Below are positions 25,262-35,780 of a stretch of DNA of 64,000 nt, one piece after another. The notes below the pieces were generated by a model. That model was given only the letters and a program-made list of their open reading frames with translations, made no database searches and had not been told where the DNA came from. Where the stretch lies: positions 47,851,873-47,915,872 of the forward strand of contig NC_061815.1 in the NCBI RefSeq assembly GCF_021462225.1. Direction: 5' to 3'. How positions within the stretch are numbered: position 1 is the stretch's first letter; the number at the start of each line of letters is the position of its first letter. Made by a program: the position numbers and the translations under genes. The DNA comes from Girardinichthys multiradiatus (lineage: Eukaryota > Chordata > Actinopteri > Cyprinodontiformes > Goodeidae).

Positions 25262-25970
25262 TTTATGGTTCAGTGTATATTATTGGGATTTTATGTGAAA
25301 GACTAACACAAAGTAGCACACAGTTGTAAGGTGAAAGGGAATCGATAGTGTTTTCCGACTTTTGTGGTGTGAATTTATATTTAGTTCTCTTCACTCTCAA
25401 TCTGTAGCAACCAACTGTCTTTAGAAGTGCTGTGTTGTGAAGGCTTCACAGGTGTGGAGGATGTCAGTATCATGAAGACCAAGTAACACAGCCGACAAGT
25501 CAGGGAGAAAGTTGTGAAGTTAAAATTTATAAAACAATTTAACAAGCTTTGAATATCATCCAGGGCTCTGTTCAGTCCATCATCTTAGAATGTTGAGTAT
25601 GACACAACTGCAAACCTACCAACACATGGCTAATCCACCTAAACAGACAGGCAAGACAAGGAGAGCATTAATCAGAGAAGCAGACAAGAGGGTTCTTCCC
25701 AGATCAAGATGTGGATATTGCTCATCCAAAGCTCAGAGGGGAGAAAATCTGTTGACAGGATTGCTTGTAGTTGTGCACTCCACAAATCTGGCCTTTATGA
25801 AAGAGTGTCAAGAAGAAAGCCATTGTTAAAGGAAAACCATAGGAAATCATTTATAGATTTTGTTGCAAGCCATGTGGGGGACACAGCAAACATGTGGAAG
25901 AAGGTGCTCAAGTCAGATGGCGCCAAAAATCACACATACACAAACAGGGTAAAAATGATTTAGACCCTCT
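25262..25970 (+). mobile_element. Decayed Tc1-like transposon, 3' half missing
   Basis: The left end retains the inverted-repeat sequence ATTGGGATTTTATGTGAAAGACTAACAC (in part, from about 25283), typical of one abundant fish Tc1 family. A broken transposase N-terminal half follows to about 25945. No right inverted repeat is present, so the element is truncated or its right half was lost. Remnants of what looks like the same family occur on the minus strand at 52.74-53.15 kb and as an end fragment at 62.92-63.01 kb. Confidence 0.7.
25590..25963 (+). pseudogene. Tc1-like transposase N-terminal fragment, frameshifted
   Basis: Two overlapping frames together carry the family: one (25590-25829) gives the helix-turn-helix linker with TGKTRRALIREADKR, the other (25709-25963) gives ALHKSGLYERVSRRKPLL and SHVGDTANMWKKVLKSDGAK. 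The last motif corresponds to the region holding the first catalytic Asp of the DDE triad (SDxxK). The second Asp and the Glu are not present because the sequence ends after about residue 150 of a ~340-residue family. At least one frameshift separates the two frames. It cannot encode an active enzyme. Confidence 0.7.
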
Positions 25971-28198
25971 TTAAATTCTAGAGTTCAACATTTTGCGCAT
26001 TGAATGTAACGTTTTCACAGACTTTTAGCTTACTGAATAATGACAACTGAAATTTAAATGTTTGTAGAACCTGGTAAAAGCCAAAATGTCCACAGAGTTC
26101 CCTCTTGTAACAACAACAACTAAAAAGCAAACTGTATGCATTAGTTTATTTAATGTCTTGCCATAGCTAATCACATTATTATTTCATTCTTACTGGACAT
26201 CAGATAAAGGAGATGATAATTAACTATTTATTCACACTGCATGTCTTTTCAGAAATACAAATTACCATTGGTCTTAGAGGTCATATTACTTTATATTTCA
26301 GTGAAAAGAACAAGACATTCCCACTAGCATATCTGCAAGCACCATCAATTTAGATGTTCAAGCAATTATTGATCCAAACACACAGTAATTACACAGCCAG
26401 CGCTGCAGAGTTTAAATGTGAATTTCTTGTGAAAATTATTATTTTGAAGGCAGATATATCAGTAGCTGTGGAGGAGCTTTTTAATATTTTAAGAAATAAC
26501 CTTGGCGATGCATGAGGGTTATCTTACTTGTGCCTCGAAACCAAACGTTAAAACTAGGGTTTAAAAGGAAATGAAAGACTAGTCACAACTAAGTAAATTA
26601 ATATGACCAACTTAACTGGACCTTCACACATATAAATGACTAAAAGTCACAAAATCTTGACTTATTCTGTTCAAGCGTCTTGTTAATCTCATGAATGTGT
26701 AGCAAATTAGAGCCACAAACAATTTTGTTGGTGTTGGAATCTTTAGGAAAATGTAAAGAAAATGTAAAATTATCCTAATGTTTATGAAACATGTATGTGC
26801 AATATTTCTATTATTAACACAAAAACACATCCTTTTTAATCTATCAGTCTGCAAAGCCTACAACTAGTAGTGATTAAAAACTCTTATTAGGATCCTTCGG
26901 GGAACAGTTTTCCCTTCTCAGGTCTCCATGAGATTAGGGAAACACATTATTACAATATTTTGTGTTGATCATTTAGCTGATGATATCAGTTGTAATTAAT
27001 CAACAATTATATCCTTACTGCCTTTCTTTTCCATCATGACAACGTCCTCATCACACTCCCTGAGCTTTAGGATCATGGTCACTAAGACCCATTTCTGCTG
27101 TGGACATAAGGAACAATAGAAATCCGTCCAAGTGATTAAAAAAATTTGTGAGAAGTAAATTTTAATATATTGCACTTGACATATTACATAAATATTTACT
27201 TATGTTATAAGGTTTGCATTGGGCTGAAAGCTGATAAAATACTGCGGTTTAAAGGTCTTTTTTGAATGTGCCCAATAAACAGCAATCTAGTGTAGAAATT
27301 GCTTTTTTCATTCGCTCTTTTGAGAAAACGTTTTTCTTATGAATTAATTCTTATCTCTGTAATACAGTTAGACTTTTTTGTGCAAAAAATTTACAGTAAA
27401 ACATACAATCAAATTTGTCAAGGGTGGACCTACTATTTCTTTTTTTTTACTTTGCTGCTAGAAAGTTTTTCTATGTGGCTAAACGAAAGGTGTTTTTTTG
27501 GTCTTCATTTTATTTCCTCCGGTCATCAGAAGTTTGTCTTGATGTTGCTCTGTCAGTATTTTATAGAAAGCAAAATAAAAAGACTCAAGATTGATTTGGA
27601 ATGGATTATATAAGGTGTGAAAAACCAACAAATACATCACCAAACTGCAGCACGTTTTACATTGAAACTTTGTAACAGTCAATGCAACTTACAAGTTGCT
27701 TTACAGTATTTCGATCTACAACTGAGTAGAAACACAGAAAAATATCCATAAGGAAGAAGTGGAAGCCCTGGAATGTCATTTAAAAGCATGTAGCATTTAT
27801 TGAATACAGTTTCAGTCTCAGTTGAAATATTATGCTGGGCTGTCTGTCATCAAAATTCCATGATGTTAATATATTCATTGGTTGTTGGATTGACTTGTGC
27901 ACTTTTAGCTACATCATCTTTTATTATGTAGTTCAAGTTTGAGAATTAAATCTGAAGCCCTGCATCAGTAAACAAATCCTTATCTGCATAGTTGTTGTGG
28001 ATAGTGTATTGTGTATTCTAATTTATTTTTCATTTCAGCTTTGTTTGAATTTTATTGCACAATTCATAGAAAGCTCAATGCAGTAGTGTTACATGATGTA
28101 AACCAGAATGGAATGTAAACCAATCAGAGCAGAGCAAACATGAGTATGACTGAAAAAATAAAAAGAAGTGCTATGATGACCCAGTGTGGGTGTGGTGT
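25971..28198. other. Unique AT-rich sequence, nothing recognised
   Basis: No repeat, exon or RNA gene could be supported. Open frames here (for example one of about 100 codons near 27.3-27.6 kb) are low-complexity, rich in Phe/Leu/Lys, and lack splice support. Confidence 0.5.
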
Positions 28199-28376
28199 GG
28201 CGGTGGCGCAGGGATAAAGAGTGTGACCCATATACTGAGGCTACTGTCCTCAACGCAGCCGTCACGGGTTCTAGTCGTTGACCTTTGCTGCATGTCATCC
28301 CCTCTCTCTCTTCACCCCATTTCCTGATGGTCTACTTAGAAAAAAAAAAACACTAGTGCCACAATATTAAAAAGAT
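28199..28376 (+). mobile_element. Short tRNA-like SINE (family B), plus-strand copy
   Basis: The head GGCGGTGGCGCAGGGATAAA carries an A-box-like TGGCGCAGGGAT (about 28204-28215), and ACGGGTTCTAGTC (about 28264-28276) is a B-box-like sequence. The body contains GCTGCATGTCATCCCCTCTC and ends in an A-run plus ACTAGTGCCACAATATT. The same family is present on the minus strand at 55.77-55.96 kb, sharing the order of these motifs including CTAGTGCCA near the 3' end. The pairing of two independent copies in one window supports the call. Confidence 0.7.
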
Positions 28377-28449
28377 AAAACAGATGATGACCCAACATTA
28401 TTAATGTGAAGAAAACTGTGGAGTTATTTTTATACAAACTTCTAAGACC

Positions 28450-29228
28450 TAAGCAGACACAGATGTATCCAGAATTTGGGGTCCAAATGACACTTTCCTT
28501 GCATTAAGCCATTCTGGAACAAAGGAGTATCCTAGTGAGATGTGTCTTACCTGGGATTTGAAAAAGAAGATGTGGGTGGTTTCTCAGTGGTCGAAAATAC
28601 ATTTTTTCTAGTGAAAGTAAATCTTGATTTATTTTTGGAAAGTCAGGGTCCCAGAGTCTGAAGGAAGTACAGAGTCCAAGTTGCTTGAGGTCCAGTGTGA
28701 ATTCTCCACAATTCCTTTTGATTTGAGGAGCCATGTCATCTGCTGCCGTTATTCCACTGTGTTTTATTACATCCAAGGTCAGTTTAGCCGTCTATCAGGA
28801 AAATTTAGAGCACTTCATGCGTCCTTCTGTTGACACACTTTAATGAGAGACAGATTTCCTTTTCCAGCAGGACTTGGTACATAGCAGTCATTTTATGAGA
28901 AGTAATGTTATGAGCATTAATATTGTGGTTTTGTTTTGATTGTTATATATGCTTTCTGGCTGTTGGTTTAATAAAGACAACTGTGCAACAACAAGCCTGC
29001 CTCTGACACTACGAGGCAACGAGACCCACCATACAGTTAGTATTTAAATGAGATTTGTTTATTTATTTAAATATCTGATCAGGATTAGAGCAGTAAGCCA
29101 TATCCATATCCAGAAATAAACTCGTGAAATATATAACTGTTTTTGCAATAAATCTACCTTGGTGTCACTTTTTAAACTGAATTTATTTAACTTCTCATAG
29201 ATGCTCACATTTTTTTGAGATGCACCTG
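28450..29228 (+). mobile_element. Ancient Tc1-like transposon fossil
   Basis: The central part aligns by eye to the transposase DNA of the young Tc1 copies at 33 and 43 kb: TGTGTCTTACCTGGGATTTG, TTTCTCAGTGGTC, GGTCCCAGAGTCTGAAGGAA, CACTGTGTTTTATTA, GAGCACTTCATGCGTCC. All frames are broken. The right end, ATTTTTTTGAGATGCACCTGTA (in part, to 29230), is a Tc1-type inverted repeat end followed by the TA target site at 29229-29230. The matching left end was not found, and the piece between about 28.9 and 29.08 kb is not recognisable. It is a related but different family from the young copies, much older. Confidence 0.7.
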
Positions 29229-29639
29229 TATTTCATGTAGGATTTTTCAAGAGTCTATATCAAAACACCTCTTGATTTGAAGACTTGTGTAAACAGCCAA
29301 AAATATTATTTCCACCACCAAGAAGTTATTTTCAATGACAGAGGAAATGTGGCTGTGATGACTTATTTTTCATGACCTCATTGTTCTGTTGTACAAATGA
29401 ATTTTTGTTCATACAGTTGGAGCATTGTAACAGCCCTGATGGATGTGCTGCTGCTTCGGTAGCTGCAGATTTCGGAAATAATCCTTACATAAGAAGACAA
29501 TAGAGCATATGTGGAATCTGTCAGTAAACGATAAAAAAAACCCAAACATTTAAAATCTTTACTTTAGTGTTTCCTGTTAGCTGTCGGGCACTCCCACCAA
29601 TAACTGAAGATCAACCCCTTTTTAGCGGAATCCTTCACT

Positions 29640-30232
29640 TGGGTTGACGATATTTCTTGAAGGGTTTTCCTTGTTTTGGGGTTTTACAGGAGGTGTCCCA
29701 CCTCTCCCTCCCCTTTACTTCCTCTCTCCACTGCCGCTGCTTTTTTTAAGGGGGTAAACACACACGCCAACCTCCTCAGCCTATCATCTGTGACCGCCGC
29801 TACAGCCAGACAGCGTAACACGATCCATGATAGAGTGGTGCAAATCGTCCGGCGCTCTTGTCTACCATCTCACATGAGGAGGGGGAGAAGCCCACGAGAT
29901 AGGTTGAGTTCTTTAAAAAAAAGGAAAAGAAGAAAGAGAGGGAGGAGGTGTTAGAGAGCTGAGGGAGAGTGCGGCAGCAGCGGTTGGCCACTGGAACGAT
30001 GCTGGTGTGACTTTCCAGTCTACTAGGTTTTAACCCTTTTGACATCGCTTGAGTGCCATCCATGTGTCACAGTGATAGTGTTCTCGTGCAGCCCGTGGCT
30101 CCTGCAGCATCTGTGAGAAGAGGAGGAGATCCAGAGCTTTAGGAAAGCCAAAACATAGCAGCATCGGAGCCTGAGAAGTGGACGTTAATGCAGTAAAGAT
30201 TCAGAGGGGAACAGCTACAGTGATTCTTCAAG
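29640..30232 (+). promoter_or_regulatory. CpG-rich candidate promoter / 5' UTR exon
   Basis: In a region where CpG is scarce, this ~590 bp holds roughly twenty CpG dinucleotides, clustered at about 29790-30160. It is rich in G+A, with GGAGGGGGAGAAG, AGAGAGGGAGGAGG and GCGGCAGCAGCGG motifs common in vertebrate 5' UTRs. It ends in TTCTTCAAG/GTAACA, a good splice donor (exon end 30232). Several short upstream-type ATG frames close within it, so if transcribed this stretch would be non-coding leader. No TATA box stands out. The gene it might belong to cannot be identified; its next exon would lie beyond this window or be unrecognised. Confidence 0.4.
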
Positions 30233-30234
30233 GT

Positions 30235-33096
30235 AACACACCAAGTCTTATTAAAATCCATATTTATAACAAATGCAGAAGAAATGTATTTAAAGCTTGA
30301 TCTAGTTTCCATTTCCGTTTCCTGCATCTTTTCTCCTAATCATTTTTCTAAACATGTGTACTCACAAATCTATGAAACATGAGACACATCTGTCAACAAC
30401 TTGGATGTTTAATGCATTACCAGGATGTGCACCGGCAGTCCCTCTCTAACCTGGGCCTTATTGTTACAGCAGGAATCTACTGTCTATTGTATTCTTTTCA
30501 TTCCCCTTGTGGGTTCTCTTATGAGTGGGTGGTGTGTTGTTTTCAGAATGGTACTGCAGCCTAACACGTGCACTGTAATATTACAGCATCCTAAATCGGG
30601 GCGAATGTTTAGAAATATTTGTTTCAGGAAATAACGCAATCCAGATTTGGACTTGAACTCAGATCGAGTTTGTTACCTGAAAAGATTTCTGTCAAGTTTG
30701 TTTTCTGACGAAATTTCACAGAAACACACATGTGCATCACTGCTTGGTTTCTGAGAAACAAAGAGAAAAGAATAATTACATTTTTGATTAAATATGGTGG
30801 AGTAAAGTACTGCTGTAAGCTTTCAAACTGCTTTGGAGTGATAAGAGCTAATTTTTCCACTTCTTCCTTCTTCTCCAAAAGAAACTGCTGCTCATATTGG
30901 AAATCCCTCTCTTTCTCAGTATGAAATGAAATACAAGACATATTGTAGCAGGCTAACCATAGGTGTTGCTTTTCTGATGTCAACTTGTCTTTGATTAATC
31001 ATTTTGGGCTGACGTCATAGCCTGGGAGACAGAGATGAATTGAAGTGCTTAGCAGACCACTAGCTACAAAGACAAAGAGTAATTGGTGTGTGCTGAGTGG
31101 TGGCCAACATAAGCAGAGCAGATGCATCAACAAAGAAAAAAGTCTGCATGCTCCAAGGGGTCATACAGCTGCACCCCCACATACATTCAGAGGTGACAGG
31201 TAAATAAGAGCAGGTAAGGGCAATGAGCCTCCGCTGTGCAGGCAATGCTTCTTTGGAGGTATCGCACTGACTTATTGTACAGCTCTGAGGTCAGTTGTTA
31301 AAACTGCAGTCTGTCGTTGCACAGATTTATTTCAGTTTGCTTGTACAGTTGTATGTTTGAGTAAATAAAGAGGTAGCATTGTGATGAAAGAAGTGGGTGT
31401 ATTGTGATCCAGCCATCTTCTTACATATAAGCAACGAGTAGCTTTAAGTCCCAGGAGACTGTGGCATATATATTTCCATACATGCTGCCGGAGAGGTAAA
31501 GCTCTTAATAGCATCATTTAGCACATGTGCAATCAGAAAATAAATGGTGCTTGAGCGTCATCAATCACAGTTTGCTGCGGAAATGTAAATTCCTCTTAGC
31601 TTTTGATTCCTTGTTATTTTCTGTAAATTACAGCCACTGGCCTCTGATATTAATGCCAGGTTTAACTGTCCCATTCCAAAGTTTCACCCTGCAACTCCTT
31701 CAGTCTCATTCTGCTCCTCGTCTTCCAAGCAAATAGTCTTTCTGACCTCAATGCAAGTGAGATCATTCATCAACAAAAGCTTTTGTGCATCATGGTGCAG
31801 TTTTCTGGATAAACTGTTCCATAATTTATGTAATGACAGGATGAACTGTTGTTTAATTTATGTAATATCTGAACGAGGAGCGCTCTCTCTGGCAGAGCCT
31901 GACCTCCCCATCGTATACCTCTGAATTTATGTTTCACTCAGTCAAAGACTGCAGAGAAACCTAATCAGCTCCTTCAAATCCCTAAACATCCCAAAAGACA
32001 CTCAACTTAATAATTTTATCACAAAAAATTATTTTGTGCTCTTTAAATACATTGGCAGAAAGTATTTTCAAGGTAAACAAGATTTAATCCAAATACTAAA
32101 AAAGTTTACTTTCACTTCTTACTTAACAGCTTAAAGGTATATTACTTATTAATTTTGTTTTCTGAACCCTTTTGCCCTTAAATGGAGGCTGATACAGAAG
32201 TAGATCAGTGTCTAGTGCCTGCATACCCTTGATTTTATACATTTTGATGAGGCTGTCAGAAGCTCGATTATTTGACAAATTGAAAAGTGGAGCAAACGCT
32301 TCCCCTTGATTCCTCAGGAGGCGAAGCTGACATTACTTTTTGCCCAAATCATCTTCACTTCCGACTCTAAAGTAATCTCAAAGGGGGGTTTTGGAGAGCC
32401 CATCAGTGTAAAATTGTCCCTGAGTGCTTTGGGAAACAGTGATTTCTTGTTTTCAATTAAAGCTTTGTTAAATCACGAGGGTCAGAAATCAGCACACTGA
32501 AAGCTTAAGACACTGTCTTTGGGGAAAAGTTAAGTGAAATGAGAAAAAAAATATATAATTTTACCTGTACCATTGTAATTAATATTCTGCATTTAACAGC
32601 CTTTTTTAAATAATGTGACTGATAACTGTTATTTGAAATAACTTTAGTGTTTCCTGCTTTAAAAATCCAGTTAATTTTAACCTGAAATCCAGTGACACAT
32701 GGAAATGTGATTTTTTAATATGTATTTTTGCTGTTGTCTCATTCATCTTGGAAAAATGACAAGTATAGAACAAAAGAAATGAGATTCTCTGCATTCTGGT
32801 GTTTTCTACAAAAGGACTTCTGGTAGAACAAAGTAAACTAAATAATTTCATAATAAAGCAAAAACAGCAAATGAAATTATGTTTTGTTTTATAACTTAAA
32901 CCTTAAAAGAAGTAGACATCCAAGGTTATCCTGACAAAGATGTAGTGACAGGAATGCACATTTCACATACTTTGAACAAATTTGTATTGAAATCAAATTG
33001 TTTGGCCATATTGATGACTTATATTTGGCGGAAAATGAGTTTTTAAGCATCAGAACTCTAATCCAACTGTAAAGTATAGTGTTGATGGCAGCATCG
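30235..33096. other. Unique sequence, nothing recognised
   Basis: No transposon or exon could be supported. It would be intronic if the candidate exon just upstream is real. It closes with a T17 run at 33097-33113. Confidence 0.45.
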
Positions 33097-33146
33097 TTTT
33101 TTTTTTTTTTTTTGCTGCAGGAGTTACTGGTGCACTTAACAAAATA

Positions 33147-33346
33147 CAGGTCCTTCTCAAAATATTAGGATATTGTGATAATGTTCATTATTTTCCATAA
33201 TGTCATGATGCAAATTTAACATTCATATATTTTAGATTCATTGCACACTAACTGAAATATTTCAGGTCTTTTATTGTCTTAATACGGATGATTTTGGCAT
33301 ACAGCTCATGAAAACCCAAAATTCCTATCTCACAAAATTAGCATAT
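33147..33346 (+). repeat. Left terminal inverted repeat of Tc1 copy 1
   Basis: About 200 bp, from CAGGTCCTTC to AAATTAGCATAT, inverted relative to 34552-34751. Near the outer end it differs from copy 2 (TTAGGATATT here against TTAGCATATT there). Tc1-type transposase binds inner and outer sites in such long repeats; the exact binding sites are not determinable by eye. Confidence 0.9.
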
Positions 33347-33474
33347 CATTAAAAGGGTCTCTAAACGAGCTATGAACCTAATCATCTGAATCAACGAGTT
33401 AACTCTAAACACCTGCAAAAGATTCCTGAGGCCTTTAAAACTCCCAGCCTGGTTCATCACTCAAAACCCCAATC

Positions 33475-34474
33475 ATGGGTAAGACTGCCGACCTGACTGC
33501 TGTCCAGAAGGCCACTATTGACACCCTCAAGCAAGAGGGTAAGACACAGAAAGAAATTTCTGAACGAATAGGCTGTTCCCAGAGTGCTGTATCAAGGCAC
33601 CTCAGTGGGAAGTCTGTGGGAATGAAAAAGTGTGGCAGAAAACGCTGCACAACGAGAAGAGGTGACTGGACCCTGAGGAAGATTGTGGAGAAGGGCCGAT
33701 TCCTTGGGGGACCTGCGGAAGCAGTGGACTGAGTCTGGAGTAGAAACATCCAGAGCCACCGTGCACAGGCGTGTGCAGGAAATGGGCTACAGGTGCCGCA
33801 TTCCCCAGGTCAAGCCACTTTTGAACCAGAAACAGCGGCAGAAGCGCCTGACCTGGGCTACAGAGAAGCAGCACTGGACTGTTGCTCAGTGGTCCAAAGT
33901 ACTTTTTTCGGATGAAATCAAATTCTGCATGTCATCCGGAAATCAAGGTGCCAGAGTCTGGAGGAAGACTGGGGAGAAGGAAATGCCAAAATGCCAGAAG
34001 TCCAGTGTCAAGTACCCACAGTCAGTGATGGTCTGGGGTGCCGTGTCAGCTGCTGGTGTTGGTCCACTGTGTTTTATCAAGGGCAGGGTCAATGCAGCTA
34101 GCTATCAGGAGATTTTGGAGCACTTCATGCTTCCATCTGCTGAAAAGCTTTATGGAGATGAAGATTTCATTTTTCAGCACGACCTGGCACCTGCTCACAG
34201 TGCCAAAACCACTGGTAAATGGTTTACTGACCATGGTATCACTGTGCTCAATTGGCCTGCCAACTCTCCTGACCTGAACCCCATAGAGAATCTGTGGGAT
34301 ATTGTGAAGAGAACGTTGAGAGTCTCAAGACCCAACACTCTGGATGAGCTAAAGGCCGCTATCAAAGCATCCTGGGCCTCCATAAGACCTCAGCAGTGCC
34401 ACAGGCTGATTGCCTCCATGCCACGCCGCATTGAAGCAGTCATTTCTGCAAAAGGATTCCCGACCAAGTATTGA
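33475..34474 (+). pseudogene. Tc1-like transposase, frameshifted by 5-bp deletion
   Basis: The transposase cuts and pastes the element via a DDE active site. The ATG at 33475 (context ATCATGG) opens a frame with an N-terminal helix-turn-helix (about residues 8-45), a basic linker GMKKCGRKRC and a start of the second HTH. At about 33703 five bases (AGACC in copy 2) are missing, so the frame ends at 33732; the rest continues in another frame from about 33700 to 34474. The downstream part keeps the catalytic D of LFSDEIKF, the D of FQHDLAPAHS and the E of PIENLW, spaced DD34E. Intact length of the family ORF would be about 334 residues, normal for Tc1. Relative to copy 2 there are about eleven amino acid differences, including SDEIKF for SDESKF. 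Confidence 0.9.
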
Positions 34475-34551
34475 GTGCATAACTGTACATGATTATTTGA
34501 AGGTTGACGTTTTTTGTATTAGAAACACTTTTCTTTTATTGGTCGGATGAA

Positions 34552-34751
34552 ATATGCTAATTTTGTGAGATAGGAATTTTGGGTTTTCATGAGCTGTATG
34601 CCAAAATCATCCGTATTAAGACAATAAGAGACCTGAAATATTTCAGTTAGTGTGCAATGAATCTAAAATATATGAATGTTAAATTTTCATCATTATATTA
34701 TGGAAAATATTGAACTTTATCACAATATGCTAATATTTTGAGAAGGACCTG
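34552..34751 (-). repeat. Right terminal inverted repeat of Tc1 copy 1
   Basis: The inverted partner of 33147-33346, ending ...GAGAAGGACCTG just before the TA duplication. The two arms remain very similar, with a handful of mismatches. Confidence 0.9.
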
Positions 34752-34753
34752 TA

Positions 34754-35356
34754 GATCCTATTCGCTATTGGCAACCAAAGAGTAGTTGTTTTCTGTCAAC
34801 AGCCTGCATTATTATATTTACTGTAAAGTCTGTAAGTAAAGGAAATGCCAAAAATGTCTGTGGTTGGCATGGCAACTCTAACAAGGGAGTCATAGATTCC
34901 ACCAACAGAAATTTAAACTAATTAGTTTGCAAATGTAAATGTGGTATGATAAACCTAAAAAAGACAGAAAATAGGAAAACAAGTGTAGGCTGCTGGATAG
35001 TTTTAATCATACTTTAAACTGTCCTCATGACGACAATTAAAAGAAACTCATGACTTTTCATTTTTATTTTTGTGATTTCTAAGCTTAACACAGTTGTAAG
35101 GAGGTTAATATTTTACAGCACTTTAACTGTCAAGTAGAAAAGATCTGCCTCTGCATCTGTGCAATATTGTTTTTGGTCTTGGCGTTATATATTTTAAGAT
35201 TTGTCAGTCAAAATGTCTGTTTTCATTGTTTGCTTTGGCCTGATATGTTCAGCAGGATGGGAATGTTATTTCCAAGAGATTTGTTTTTAACCCTAGAAAA
35301 ATGTATTGCTTTAGATTTGATTATACATTTCTGACCATCTCTCTGAGCACTTATAA

Positions 35357-35358
<2 letters not shown>
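34754..35358. other. Unique AT-rich sequence, nothing recognised
   Basis: No exon or repeat could be supported between the Tc1 element and the GT microsatellite. Confidence 0.5.

Positions 35359-35404
<46 letters not shown>
35359..35404. repeat. (TG)23 microsatellite
   Basis: An uninterrupted 46-base TG run. It directly abuts the left end of the inverted-repeat element at 35405, and a second GT array abuts that element's right end. Confidence 0.95.
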
Positions 35405-35406
<2 letters not shown>

Positions 35407-35718
35407 CCTGTCTTGGCATCACAGTGAGAACCATTTTCCCAATTTCACCATCAAATTGAGGACCGTTTGTACCAAAGTGAGGACATTTTGCTGGTCCTCA
35501 CGACCTATTTTGCCAACTAGGTTTAGGACTAAGGTGTGAATTGACTTTAGGTTAAGGTTAGGGTTAGGCTGGTAATGGCAATGGTTAGGCTGGTAACTGG
35601 TAATGGTTAGGTTTAGGGTTATTGTCAGGGTTAGGGCATAGAAAGGGTTGAAAATGACTGAAAATCAATGGAAGTCAACGGGAGTCAACACATGGTCCTC
35701 ACTACATATAGCAAAACA

Positions 35719-35722
<4 letters not shown>
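35405..35722. mobile_element. MITE-like inverted-repeat element between GT arrays
   Basis: The ends form imperfect inverted repeats of about 30 bp: CTCCTGTCTTGGCATCACAG... (35405-35433) against ...GTAGTGAGGACCA read from the other strand (35693-35722); I count about 20 of 30 positions matching. The interior has GTCCTCA/TGAGGAC motifs and a GGTTAGG-rich stretch (35551-35636). There is no coding capacity. Sequences of this kind, with GTGAGGACC near GT repeats, are common in fish genomes. No TA or other target duplication is visible because both flanks are TG repeat, so the class is uncertain. Confidence 0.5.
35551..35636. repeat. GGTTAGG-rich degenerate minisatellite
   Basis: Repeated short motifs of the type GGTTAGG, GGTTAGGGTTAGGC and GGTAATGG. 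Although it resembles telomere repeat (TTAGGG), copies are interrupted and irregular and lie inside the inverted-repeat element, so it is not a telomere. Confidence 0.6.
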
Positions 35723-35752
<30 letters not shown>

Positions 35753-35770
35753 TGTGTGTGTGTGTGTGTG
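35722..35770. repeat. (GT)n microsatellite with (CG) end
   Basis: A GT array with one TCTG interruption (about 35750), passing into CACGCGCGCA (35771-35780). It abuts the right end of the inverted-repeat element. Confidence 0.9.
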
Positions 35771-35780
35771 CACGCGCGCA

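Larger units (their letters stand above)
33147..34751 (+). mobile_element. Tc1-like transposon, young copy 1
   Basis: A complete 1605-bp Tc1/mariner element flanked by TA target duplications (33145-33146 and 34752-34753). The ends begin CAGGTCCTTCTCAAAATATT on each strand and form inverted repeats of about 200 bp. It carries one transposase frame broken by a 5-bp deletion. Against copy 2 (43276-44884), once each copy's single deletion is counted back, both have the same original length of 1610 bp. The near identity over their full length means both inserted recently from the same or closely related source elements. Being frameshifted, this copy is non-autonomous but could be moved by transposase supplied from elsewhere. 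Confidence 0.95.

Noticed and set aside
29676..29954. A 92-codon basic protein
   Set aside because: The frame starts at TTG, not ATG, and its basic tail comes from purine-rich DNA; a 5' UTR explanation fits better.
33475..34474. A DNA-binding regulator (helix-turn-helix protein) gene
   Set aside because: The HTH belongs to a Tc1 transposase with a DD34E core inside 200-bp inverted repeats flanked by TA.
35551..35636. Interstitial telomere repeat
   Set aside because: TTAGGG units are irregular and interrupted, and the tract lies inside a small inverted-repeat element.
35359..35780. CRISPR-like array
   Set aside because: The repeats are dinucleotide arrays, with no regularly spaced unique spacers, and the genome is eukaryotic.
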